Positions 26,701 through 35,757 of a DNA stretch of 36,005 nucleotides are shown here, piece after piece (position 1 is the stretch's first letter; each line of letters begins with the position of its first letter). Source of the DNA: Okeania sp. SIO2F4 (GTDB taxonomy: Bacteria; Cyanobacteriota; Cyanobacteriia; Cyanobacteriales; Microcoleaceae); NCBI RefSeq assembly GCF_010672385.1, contig NZ_JAAHGT010000025.1, forward strand, positions 1 to 36,005, in the 5' to 3' direction. The notes under the pieces were generated by a model that was not told the DNA's origin, did not search any database, and saw nothing but the letters and a program-made list of their open reading frames with translations. Position numbers and translations under genes: made by a program.

Positions 26701-27528
26701 TATACCGACTCCCAAATTTTACAAAAATTACAACGAAAAATAGGATAAATATATAGTATTTCTCACCCTTTGTGAAGTACAGTTGTCTTTCTTTTGTTCT
26801 TTTTCCTGTTCCCACTTAAGGTGTTCCCTAAAACCTAAAACTTTAGACCTCACAAGTATCATAATTGCTATATATAATATCCAACCACAAATAAATTATA
26901 ACTCAATTATACCAACTCCCAAATTTTACAAAAATTACAACGAAAAATAGGATAAATATATAGTATTTCTCACCCTTTGTGAAGTACAGTTGTCTTTCTT
27001 TTGTTCTTTTTCCTGTTCCCACTTAAGGTGTTCCCTAAAACCTAAAACTTTAGACCTCACAAGTATCATAATTGCTATATATAATATCCAACCACAAATA
27101 AATTATAACTCAATTATACCAACTCCCAAATTTTACAAAAATTACAACAAAAAATAGGATAAATATATAGTATTTCTCACTCTTTGTGAAGTACAGTTTT
27201 CTTTCTTTTGTTCTTGTTCCTGTTCCCACTTAAGGTGTTCCCTAAAACCTAAAACTTTAGACCTAACAAGTATCATAATTGCTATATATAATATCCAACC
27301 ACAAATAAATTATAACTCAATTATACCGACTCCCAACTTCTACAAAAATTACAACAAAAAATAGGATAACTATATAGTATTTCTCACTCTTTGTGAAGTA
27401 CAGTTGTCTTTCTTTTGTTCTTTTCCTTGTTCCAACTTAAAATATTATCTAAAACCTAAAACCTTAGACCTCACAAGTATCATAATTACTATATATAATA
27501 TCCAACCACAAATAAATTATAACTCAAT
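26701..27528. repeat. tandem array, 4 x 207 bp
   Basis: Four head-to-tail copies begin at 26701, 26908, 27115 and 27322, each exactly 207 bp and starting TATACC[GA]ACTCCCAA. Copies differ by few substitutions (more in the fourth). Each contains TATAGTATTTCTCA, TTTGTGAAGTACAGT, CCTAAAACCTAAAACTTTAG and ATAATTGCTATATATA, so each unit is itself a full TATAGnATTTCTCA MITE-like element plus linker. No conserved open frame. Non-coding. Confidence 0.9.
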
Positions 27529-28155
27529 TGCTTCTAGACAATAACTGTTGAGTATAGTCTTTTTGCAATTTTTTGATACTTTTTAAGAGAATTTTAAGTA
27601 AAATTTGATTTTACTTAAAATTGCAATACAGAAATCAAATTTTTAGTATATTTTTAGCTATGGAATAAGTAAGTTGGTTTAATTATCCTTCTTGATCCAG
27701 CAAAGGAACTCCCTTAAAATCAAACATTATAAAGGGAAGGGAATTGCCAGCAATGGTACTTCAAGATCCCGACAATATGTTAAAATAATTTGTATCAGGA
27801 GTAGTGGTAAAAAGCACCTGTAATAGCAAATAGACAACAACTAACTAGTATGGCGTTAAATTGAGCAATTCAAGCATTAACCCGTGAAGAAGGTAGAACT
27901 CATATGGGGCTTCCTTGTAAGTCCCTATAATTTATGATACTAAACAGCGGTGGTTCTCATCATTGCTGTCTGTGGAGCCTTAGACATTAGTCAGCCCTTG
28001 AAGCAGAAAGCTAAAACCTAAGTTGATAAATTTCCATTATACCCCTTGCGGTTAATGCTGAGTGAACATCACTGAAAAAATGGGTTTGAAGCCTCGCCCT
28101 TCTAGGGCGACTTTTTGATTGATTAAGTTAGGAGGACATAAGCTATAGTATTATT
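27529..28155. other. spacer upstream of the btpA-side transposon scar
   Basis: 27588-27626 holds AATTTTAAGTAAAATTTGATTTTACTTAAAATT, an inverted repeat with a 13-bp stem (TTTTAAGTAAAAT / ATTTTACTTAAAA, short loop). A TTGAAGCCTCGCCCTTCTAGGGCGA hairpin block lies at 28086-28110 and is related to the composite repeats. No gene recognised. Confidence 0.5.
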
Positions 28156-28302
28156 GTCGCGGGTGGGCAATCCGAGACATTAAACAGACGCGGAGGGAAG
28201 CGTCAGACTAGCGCCAAGCTTGCAGCACCCTGTGAAACGTCAACCCACCGAAGAGCTACGGCTCAGTAGAAATCTCTGTCTAACCGCCGGAGAGGATGTC
28301 AA
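28156..28302 (+). pseudogene. tnpB: tnpB 3' fragment plus IS605-type right end
   Basis: A short frame, VAGGQSETLNRRGGKRQTSA to APCETSTHRRATAQ and a TAG at 28267, looks like the variable C-terminal tail of a cyanobacterial TnpB. Directly after it comes GAAATC, a TCTCTG/CGGAGA stem (28273-28293), and AGGATGTCAAA, the usual right-end layout. The catalytic part of tnpB is absent. In intact elements this region encodes the guide (omega) RNA scaffold. The end lies 24 bases before the probable btpA start codon, so the scar forms the btpA leader. Confidence 0.5.
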
Positions 28303-28326
28303 ATAACCGTGGTTTCAGGTAAACCC

Positions 28327-29199
28327 GTGGACTTAAAGCAAATATTTAAAACTAGAAATCCAATCATTGGGGTAGTACATTTACAACCTCTGCCCACCTC
28401 ACCCCTTTGGGGAGGTGACCTCCAAGCTATTATCAGTAGAGCAGAAAGAGAAGCCACAGCCCTTGCATCAGGAGGTGTAGATGGCATTATAGTAGAAAAC
28501 TTTTTCGATGCTCCTTTTGTTAAAGACCAAGTCGATCCGGCTGTAGTTAGTGCCATGACACTATTGGTACAAAAGATTATGAACTTGGTTTCCCTACCAA
28601 TAGGGATTAACGTTTTGCGTAATGATGGCCAAAGCGCTATGGCGATCGCTTCTTGTGTGGAAGCACAATTTATCCGTGTGAATGTCCTGACTGGAGTTAT
28701 GGCCACAGACCAAGGATTAATTGAAGGTATAGCACATCAACTTTTACGTTATCGTCGAGAACTGGGTAGTGATATCAAAATCTTGGCAGATGTTTTAGTC
28801 AAACACGCTCGACCCTTGGGTTCGCCAAATCTAACGACAGCCGTCCAAGAAACAATTGAACGTGGTCTTGCTGATGGGGTGATTCTCTCCGGCTGGGCCA
28901 CGGGGAGTCCCCCTAGTTTGGAAGATTTAGAATTAGCTAGTGCGGCAGCAGTAGGTACGCCAGTATTTATAGGTAGTGGTGCCAACTGGGAAAACATTTC
29001 TACCTTGATGCAAGCTGCAGATGGGGTCATTGTGTCTAGCTCCCTCAAGCGACATGGCAAAATAGACCAACCAATAGATCCTATTCGTGTGAGTCAGTTT
29101 GTGGAAGCAACTCGGCGGACTATATCAAATAAGGGAAAAGATTATCAGAATCGGGAAGCAGAAACTAGAAATTCACCTTCCCCTATCAACACAATCTAA
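28327..29199 (+). CDS. btpA: BtpA-family photosystem I biogenesis protein
   Basis: About 290 residues, a (beta/alpha)8 barrel of the BtpA/SgcQ family. In Synechocystis BtpA is a peripheral thylakoid protein needed to stabilise photosystem I reaction-centre proteins. Near-invariant family stretches are all here: PIIGVVHLQPLPTSPLWGG, GGVDGIIVENFFDAPF, LPIGINVLRNDGQSAMAIA, FIRVNVLTGVMATDQG, KILADVLVKHARPL, GLADGVILSGWATGSPP and GVIVSSSLKRHG. I prefer GTG at 28327 (start VDLKQIFKT), because other BtpA proteins begin there and AGG lies 8 bases upstream; GTG at 28309 adds six residues and lies only 7 bases after the IS605-type right end. The last about 25 residues are a non-conserved polar tail. 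HIP1 at 28641 lies inside. Confidence 0.93.
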   Translation: MDLKQIFKTRNPIIGVVHLQPLPTSPLWGGDLQAIISRAEREATALASGGVDGIIVENFFDAPFVKDQVDPAVVSAMTLLVQKIMNLVSLPIGINVLRNDGQSAMAIASCVEAQFIRVNVLTGVMATDQGLIEGIAHQLLRYRRELGSDIKILADVLVKHARPLGSPNLTTAVQETIERGLADGVILSGWATGSPPSLEDLELASAAAVGTPVFIGSGANWENISTLMQAADGVIVSSSLKRHGKIDQPIDPIRVSQFVEATRRTISNKGKDYQNREAETRNSPSPINTI

Positions 29200-29206
29200 A
29201 TATAAA

Positions 29207-29320
29207 TTGTTATTCACCGAAACTCTATTCCTGGAATTAATCGGTGGTCAAGTCAAATCATGGTGGCGATCGCCACCATTTGATTTATCAGGAAATGTTG
29301 CTAGAGAACTCCCGTTATAA
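29207..29320 (+). CDS. possible 37-residue peptide downstream of btpA
   Basis: From TTG at 29207 the frame reads LLFTETLFLELIGGQVKSWW, then RSPPFDLSGNVARELPL. It starts 7 bases after the btpA stop, so it would be translated from the same mRNA. The WWRSPP codons lie inside a 20-bp perfect palindrome centred on a HIP1 octamer (29260-29279). The composition is protein-like, but there is no ribosome binding site and no ATG. It could equally be the degraded end of a longer gene. Confidence 0.25.
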   Translation: MLFTETLFLELIGGQVKSWWRSPPFDLSGNVARELPL

Positions 29321-30367
29321 TCTGTGATTTAACGGTGAGATTATAGCACTTTTGATTAACATATAATACAGAGATTTTGGCTTAAAGGCAGAAGGAAGAG
29401 GGCAGAAGCGGTGCGACCCCGCGTCGGCGTTAGCGCACTTCGGAGATCCTCTGCAAGAGGCAGCTCCTCTACAAGAGGCAAGACGCAAGCGGTCAGACCC
29501 CGCGCCGCCGACAGCTCGCTTGCGGAACGCTGACCAAGAGAGGGAATGCGCACTCCTGTGAGGCAGAAGCAATGCAAGTCAACATTTTGGAAAACCGCGC
29601 CTGGATAGTGAGGTAAAGTTTAATACTAATTTCTATTCCCTATTCCCTGGAGTCCTAAAACTAAATATCTTAAGTAATTAGGATTTGCTGAAAAATTCTG
29701 ATGGTGATGATAGGCAACATGGAACAGGGAACAGGCAAAAGTTTAGACTATCTGCTACGGCCAAATTTTTTGATGTTCAGGGAAAAATATTAGCATTTTG
29801 AGACTACTTGAGCCAAAAACCTTGCACTTTTTAAATTTGGAAAAACCCCTGAAAGGCTGAACTGGTATTGATTACACTTTTATTCATCTAGCCAGAATTA
29901 TACAATCAACAGAAAGCTAAAGTTATAGTCTAAACTTAAAGCATATTATCTCTAAATTTATGTATCCTAATTGAGATAAATAAGCTGACATAATTTATAA
30001 CTCTACATCCATTTTCAGAACCTACTTTGCAGAGATTTAAAGTATTTATTTCTATTATTATAGTTATCCGACATTGACAAAAGAGGAATACAAAAGATTT
30101 CAGCTAAATCAAAGTACAATTAATTTAGTACATCTACAAAATTTTTTTACTTGGTTTTCGTACTCTGTACCTCACAAACTTGCAATCTACTGTATCTATT
30201 GTGTTATTCCAATTCAGGAGAGAATATTGTTGTAAATATCTATAAGCTATAATGGTAAATCAAACATCACAATTTAACTAATGATGGGGTGTATATAGAA
30301 TCTCTGGTTCTGCTAATAGAGAGCTAGTTTTTCCCTAAAAATAGCTATTTATTTATATTACTGACAA
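29321..30367. other. gene-free spacer before the diguanylate cyclase
   Basis: Apart from the GC-rich island at 29404-29565 I see only fragments: GGGAACAGG words near 29722, a GTACTCTGTACCTCACAAACTTG block near 30160 of the TATAGCA-type family, and AT-rich sequence up to the next start codon. No gene. Confidence 0.55.
29404..29565. repeat. GC-rich dispersed repeat island
   Basis: GAAGCGGTGCGACCCCGCGT and CTGACCAAGAGAGGGAATGCGC words shared with 18703-18750 and 34258-34300, plus inner pairs such as CCTCTGCAAGAGG and CTCCTCTACAAGAGG. The GC content stands out sharply from the AT-rich spacer and produces false open frames on the minus strand. Confidence 0.65.
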
Positions 30368-32533
30368 ATGTTTAAACTTTTCGGTAGACATCAAAATTCC
30401 ATCCTGAAAACTATTAAGCATTGGCTATTAGAAAACAGCCGAGTATTAATAACAGCATCAACCTCTGCTGGCATCGTCATACTTTTTCGCTCATTAGGTC
30501 TTTTGCAAACTTGGGAATGGGCACTTTATGATAATTTTTTTCGTCTAAGACCTACAGAACCATTAGACCCTCGTATTGTAATTGTAGGAATTACGGAAGC
30601 AGATATACAAAAGTATGGTTACCCCATTAACGATCAATTACTAGCTGAATTACTGCAAAAGTTACATTCTCTTCAACCTCGCGCTATTGGTTTAGATATA
30701 TATCGTGATTTACCTCAAGAACCAGGCCATCAAAAATTAGTAACAGCCCTAGAAAATATTCCTAATATAATTGGTATTGAAAAAATAGGAACAGACAATA
30801 ATTTAGGGATTAAAGCTCCTAGTATTTTGGAGCAAAAACAGCAAATAGGTTTTAATAACTTCGTAATAGATGCTGATGGGAAAATTCGTCGTGGTTTATT
30901 GTATATGCACCTAGAAAATGGCAATTTTCGCACCAGTTTTCCTCTAAAACTTGCTTTAAATTACCTCAAAGTAGAAGGAATTAAGCCAAAACCAGCTAAT
31001 AAACCTAGTTATTTGCAGCTAGGTCAAGCAGTATTTTATCGTTTTAAAATAAATGACGGAGCTTATATTAGAGCTGATGCAGGTGGCTATCAATTTTTAG
31101 CAAATCCCAGAAAAAAAGGTCGCTTTCATAGGTTTACAATGAATGATTTACTATCTGGGAACATCTCTCCAAAGTTATTCAAAGATCGGATTATTCTTAT
31201 TGGTTATACTGCTATCAGTGTCAAAGATTTGCACATCTATTCTTATAGCACTCGTTTATTTAGCGCCCCACAAAAAATATCTGGTGTAGAACTACAAGCT
31301 AATTTTTTGAGTCAGATTTTGAGTTCTGCACTTGATGGTAGAGCAAACATTAAAGTTTTGCCTGAACCTGTAGAATGGCTATTGATTATTGTTTTTTCTT
31401 GGATAGGTGCTAACCTAAGCTGGGAATTACTATTACCCAGAAAATCTATTTTAATAACACTATTTATCGGTATTAGTATTACAGGAATTTTTTATGTTAG
31501 CTTTATTTATGGTGGTTGGTGGTTGCCTGTAATTCCACCCATTTTGGCTCTTACTGGATCTGCTTCTATGATTATGTTTCATCTTGCTCACTTAAGAGAA
31601 GAGTTGCAGAAATCTACAGAATTTTTACAGTCAGTTATTAATGCAATTCCCGATCCTATTTTTGTTAAAGATAAATATCATCGTCGTATTGTCTTGAATG
31701 AAGCTTATGGTAAATTTATCGGCTATCCTATAGATAACTTACTAATCAAAACAGACTATGAATTATTTCCTCCCAATGAAGCTAATGTATTTTGGCAACA
31801 AGATGAGTTAGTATTTCAAACTCATCAAGAACAGGAAAATGAAGAATATTTTACAGATGCTCAGGGAATTAGCCATATAATTGCTACTAAAAGAACTCTT
31901 CATCAAGATGCAGCAGGAAATTTATTTCTAGTAGGAGTAATTAGAGATATTACCGAACGCAAAAAAATGGAGGAAAACCTGAAAGAAGCAGCAGCAAGAT
32001 TAGAGCTAGACAATGCCCAACTGAAGCAATTAGGAGATAGTTTACACCATCAGGCTAATCACGATCCTCTCACGGGATTGCCTAACCGTAAACAATTTTA
32101 TGAGTGTTTGAGTCAAGCTATTGAGTGGGCAAATTTGAACGATAAAATGGTCGGTTTACTCTTTCTAGACCTTAATGGATTTAAAGCTGTTAATGATACT
32201 TTGGGTCATGCTATAGGAGACTTACTATTAAAAGAAGTAGCAAAAAGACTCCAAGGGTGCTTAAGAGGAAGTGATACGGTGTCTCGACTTGGAGGTGATG
32301 AATTTACTGTAATTTTACCAGGTATTCCAGGAAAACTTGGGGCATCCAGGGTAGCTGAAAAAATTTGCCATACAATTAATCAACCTTTCAAACTAGAAAA
32401 CAATACTTTATCTGTGGGAACGAGTATTGGAATTAGTTTATATCCTCTCGATGCTGAAGAGATTGACCAACTAATTAATCATGCTGATAGTGCTATGTAC
32501 GAAGACAAGAAAAAACATAAAAAACAACGTTGA
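30368..32533 (+). CDS. CHASE2-PAS-GGDEF diguanylate cyclase
   Basis: 721 residues. One membrane helix (about 25-45), an extracytoplasmic CHASE2 sensor domain (about 48-320; landmarks WEWALYDNFFRLRP, PRAIGLDIYRDL, FKDRIILIGYTA), three further helices (about 332-405), a short coiled coil, a PAS domain (about 416-540; VINAIPDPIFVKD to GVIRDITERKKME), a second coiled coil and a GGDEF domain (about 560-715). The catalytic GGDEF motif (642-646) and the allosteric RxxD I-site (RGSD, 633-636) are both intact, so an active, product-inhibited c-di-GMP synthase is expected. The ATG at 30368 follows TTACTGACAA without a strong Shine-Dalgarno. The next gene on the strand, nearly 1 kb away, encodes a small secreted protein with a DUF928-like motif, a family that often accompanies CHASE2 proteins in cyanobacteria. 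Confidence 0.95.
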   Translation: MFKLFGRHQNSILKTIKHWLLENSRVLITASTSAGIVILFRSLGLLQTWEWALYDNFFRLRPTEPLDPRIVIVGITEADIQKYGYPINDQLLAELLQKLHSLQPRAIGLDIYRDLPQEPGHQKLVTALENIPNIIGIEKIGTDNNLGIKAPSILEQKQQIGFNNFVIDADGKIRRGLLYMHLENGNFRTSFPLKLALNYLKVEGIKPKPANKPSYLQLGQAVFYRFKINDGAYIRADAGGYQFLANPRKKGRFHRFTMNDLLSGNISPKLFKDRIILIGYTAISVKDLHIYSYSTRLFSAPQKISGVELQANFLSQILSSALDGRANIKVLPEPVEWLLIIVFSWIGANLSWELLLPRKSILITLFIGISITGIFYVSFIYGGWWLPVIPPILALTGSASMIMFHLAHLREELQKSTEFLQSVINAIPDPIFVKDKYHRRIVLNEAYGKFIGYPIDNLLIKTDYELFPPNEANVFWQQDELVFQTHQEQENEEYFTDAQGISHIIATKRTLHQDAAGNLFLVGVIRDITERKKMEENLKEAAARLELDNAQLKQLGDSLHHQANHDPLTGLPNRKQFYECLSQAIEWANLNDKMVGLLFLDLNGFKAVNDTLGHAIGDLLLKEVAKRLQGCLRGSDTVSRLGGDEFTVILPGIPGKLGASRVAEKICHTINQPFKLENNTLSVGTSIGISLYPLDAEEIDQLINHADSAMYEDKKKHKKQR

Positions 32534-33490
32534 TTAAATAAAAACTTGATTAGATATTGATACTCATTTAAAACAAGTTAAACCCAGCAATAAATTATTA
32601 ATTTCTGGATATAGCAATTCTCACCCTTGGTGAGATACACAAGTTTTTGATTTCAGGCAATAGGGAATAGGGAAGAGAAAAAATACTGTGCCTCATTAAT
32701 ATGAGAAAGCCTATAATCATTTATGAGATTAATTGAATATTTTAGAGACTTTTCATCAACTAAATATAAAAGCTCGAATAGGGCAATGGATTAAAATCTT
32801 AGTGTTTAGATCAAAGGGTATAAGTTTGACGACCAAAACCCCACAGTTAGAACGTCAAATAGTTAGGTTTTTTGTCACACCCCTGTTAAGTTGCTACCTA
32901 TTCCCCATGCCCTTTTTTATATCCCCTACGCCCTGTGCAATTTTTTCCAACCAACTAAATTTAGGGAGTTGTGAGAACCAGACTTTCCGCTCTTGAACCA
33001 GAAACGCTGATTATTCCGTAGAAAGTTGCACATCGCGTATCCCCTTGACAAATATATTTCGTTTACAAACAATTTCTTACTGCAGCAATTTGTCAAAGTT
33101 TCCTGTTGTGGAGCTTGATTAAAGAATTTTTATACAGCTCAGTGAATAGTTTTGTTTTGGCTTGGACTTGGGCTTGACCATATTTCCAGATTTAGTAACT
33201 AAAACCCATGGCCATCAAATACCAGGTTTGATCTAGCTAAAATTTTGGACATATCTATGAAAATTTATTAATATCCAGTTTATTTAAATTGGATACATCA
33301 GTGTATATACTGATATAATATTATTATAATCCAAAGTTTTTATCGTTGGCTTGATGTTTACAGGGACAAATAGACAAATGTCTATAAGTATGTGCCAATT
33401 CATTTAATCAGTAAACGGTTTAATTGCCAGGCAAGTAACTCAATCTAGATAGTCTTTCTATATCTATTTTGCTATCAGGGGATAACTTTT
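32534..33490. other. gene-free spacer
   Basis: 32609-32716 starts TATAGCAATTCTCACCCTTG and ends TATGAGAAAGCCTATA, a TATAGCA-type MITE-like unit with GGGAATAGG words inside. An 87-codon frame at 32733-32996 exists but runs through low-complexity spacer text. Nothing else is supported. Confidence 0.5.
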
Positions 33491-33745
33491 ATGAAAACTC
33501 TACTACTTATACAAAGTATAACTTTCTTAACTTTCAATTTCAGCTTAAATATCAGACCCAAACAAGTAATGGCAGTACCAAATACAAGCCATTACCCTCA
33601 TCAAGTTGATACAGATGTTCGGAGTTCTTTGTTCCAGTCATTCTCAGAGAAGTCTATTTTTTCTACCGTTGTTTATAAAGAAGAAGAATTTGCACCTGAG
33701 AATAACGGGAAACCAAAGACAGAAGAAGGTGGAGGGGGACGCTAA
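33491..33745 (+). CDS. small secreted protein, truncated DUF928-like
   Basis: 84 residues: a signal peptide (MKTLLLIQSITFLTFNFSLN, cleavage perhaps after residue 29 in VMA), a variable polar middle, and the end FAPENNGKPKTEEGGGGR. The pattern F-x-P-x-N-x-G-x-P ... E-G-G-G-x-R is what I know from the start of the mature part of cyanobacterial DUF928 proteins, which continue for another 150 residues or more; here a TAA follows the Arg directly and no continuation is visible in any frame. So this is either a truncated DUF928 gene or an independent small protein with the same motif. GGGGAT lies 8 bases before the ATG. It is downstream of a CHASE2 gene, fitting a DUF928 link. Confidence 0.6.
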   Translation: MKTLLLIQSITFLTFNFSLNIRPKQVMAVPNTSHYPHQVDTDVRSSLFQSFSEKSIFSTVVYKEEEFAPENNGKPKTEEGGGGR

Positions 33746-34531
33746 ATCTTATATCTATCAGTCTCCATTTAAAATATTAGTTTGGCTATTCTTGAATAGT
33801 CTAAATCTCATCTCAATTTCTAATTAAAATTCCGACTTATAAAATTTAGATTAATAACTTAGATTATAATTATAAGTAGGAATAATTGAAAAAATAATGG
33901 CAAAAAAAATTGATTATTAAATAGCCCTATCAAACCTACCTACTGACAAAAGCTTTTAAGTTATCTGCATTGCTCAGACCCAAACAAACAAATATATCTC
34001 AGTAGACTGATAAATTCTAGAATTAAATATTAGTTATTTTTTTTCTGCCAAGTACCATCAAATTTTATCGCTCAAAATACTACATAAACTCTGAAATTAT
34101 CAACAGTTAGTTCTCAGTGAAAAACTTAATAAATATAAATCTAGTTTGAAATAGTTTTAATTTTCAGCTTGACTATAGTTCTTGAACCCTATGAAAAATT
34201 TATATTTAATAGTGTCGTGCAAAAAAATTTCCTAGTTGAAAAAGGCAAGAGGCAATACCGGTTCAACTCCACGTCGGCGACAGACGCAAGGGAATGGGGG
34301 GTATATAGATGCAACAGGCAAGAGTAGATTGGTGGGATAGGGATGTGTAATTAATTTCGCCTAGGTACTTATACATTGTATTAAATACATACTAATTTTA
34401 GGGGTGTAGGAAAAAGTTCCCAATCTGATGATTTAGGAATTTAATAAATTCTATTCCTGTTCACCCCCAATCTTTAATCAATTATTACACAGCAAGATTA
34501 AAAACTGACTAATATTTTTAATATTTAGCCT
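33746..34531. other. gene-free spacer
   Basis: AT-rich, no gene. A GC-rich repeat island lies at 34246-34300 (GGCAAGAGGC, CCACGTCGGCGACAGACGC), related to 18703-18750 and 29404-29565. Confidence 0.5.
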
Positions 34532-34960
34532 TTAGTCGTATGAACCAGTATTTAATCTATAGTCACCTTCATTAAAGTCATCACTAGGTGAAGTAACTTT
34601 AAAATTATCAAGATTTGCTTCTAAAAGCTTTTTCTGATTTTCAGTTAGACCAGGCATTTTTAGTACATCCTCTACCTTTTTGTAAGGAGCATTGTCTACT
34701 ATCATCGAAGCTATAGTCGGGAACATTCCCCGGTATTTCCGAAAGCTTCGCAAAGGACTGTTGTTAAGATCGAGCTTTTCACCACCAATCTCTCCCAATT
34801 TTTTGTCTGCCTTATTAACCTTTCCAGATTCTACTGCTAGAATTGATGTAGAAGTCCATGTAGTTAGATTTAAGTTACTTGCTTGAGCTTGGTGGTATGG
34901 TAGTCCCATAAAACCCAAACATAACCCAAATATTGCTAGCACTAAGGCTATTTGCTTCAT
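34532..34960 (-). CDS. psbU: photosystem II extrinsic protein PsbU
   Basis: 142 residues from ATG at 34960, which follows GGGAGAAACACAATA; an upstream in-frame ATG at 34990 would add ten residues but break the signal peptide. The N-terminus is a thylakoid-lumen signal (IALVLAIFGLCLGFMGL, AxA site at 25-27). The mature part, about residues 50-125, is the PsbU helix-hairpin-helix fold: KLDLNNSPLRSFRKYRGMFP, then IASMIVDNAPYKKVEDVLKM and PGLTENQKKLLE. PsbU is the 12-kDa lumenal subunit of the oxygen-evolving complex, stabilising the manganese cluster together with PsbO and PsbV. The tail (SPSDDFNEGDYRLNTGSYD) is longer than I expect for most PsbU proteins. Single gene; no other photosystem II genes nearby. 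Confidence 0.96.
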   Translation of the reverse strand: MKQIALVLAIFGLCLGFMGLPYHQAQASNLNLTTWTSTSILAVESGKVNKADKKLGEIGGEKLDLNNSPLRSFRKYRGMFPTIASMIVDNAPYKKVEDVLKMPGLTENQKKLLEANLDNFKVTSPSDDFNEGDYRLNTGSYD

Positions 34961-35757
34961 TATTGTGTTTCTCCCAATATTTATACACACAGCTTTTGAA
35001 ATTCTTCCAACACCTTTGCTGACTGCAACAGCCTTTAGTAAAACTTTGGCTTAGTCAAACGCAAAGCTTCTGGTGCAGGATTTTTCAGAGTCACTTCTCA
35101 AGTTTCCTATCTTAATCCGGCCTTAACTAGAAAAGGCTCTAAAAAGCCTAATTTTCCCCAAGACCGATATTACAGGCAATTGATTGAATATCCACCAAGC
35201 GCCCCCAGTCAGACAACTTAAATGCGCAGCAATTTCTTTGACCACCATCACTTGCCTTGGTTTGTGGTTGACCTCCAGCAAAGGTTTTTCGAGTTTTAAG
35301 TTTCACTACGCGATATGAAACGCGTTTCGCAGCTTTCCATAAGAAAAGTGTGTCCGAAGGAGGCACTATACCTCTAGGATTTTCATTATGCGCTTTATCG
35401 CTATGGCTATATTACCAGATTGTTGTGTTGTTTTTTTCCGATAATTTGGGTCTAAAGCTTCCTCTTTCTTGGAAGACTTTTGTCTTATAAATTAAGACAA
35501 ATAACTTCGCGTGATAATATGAAAAGGGATGGGATAAATAGTTGATAAAAATATAGTCAAATATGACTAATCCTCCTGCATTGCAGGCGTTACCCTGACG
35601 CTCGTGTTAGCGAAGCTCCTCCGCAGGAGGCACTACAACACCACGCCAGTTGCGTGACTGTCGGGGGACCCGCCCAACGCACTGGCTCCTCTATCCCATA
35701 GTCAAAGACAAAAGGGAGCTGCTTTTTTCATTATGTTTAGAGAACCGTTGACTTTAC
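34961..35757. other. gene-free spacer with GC-rich repeats
   Basis: Contains GCGATATGAAACGCGTTTCGC (35309-35330), similar to words at 2430-2455 and 17884-17905; a GGGTCTAAAGCTTCCTC block at 35449 of the composite-repeat family; and a GC-rich island at 35575-35700 (CGAAGCTCCTCCGCAGGAGGC hairpin, AACTGGCGTGG-type words). The island is directly downstream of the minus-strand tnpB fragment, where its right end and guide-RNA region would be. No gene. Confidence 0.5.

Noticed and set aside
29315-29577. Minus-strand frames of 73 and 85 codons
   Set aside because: They lie inside the GC-rich repeat island and have no homology-like features.
32733-32996. 87-codon plus-strand frame
   Set aside because: The second half is spacer text with CCCC/TTTT runs (CCCCATGCCCTTTTTTATATCC), there is no ribosome binding site, and I recognise no family.
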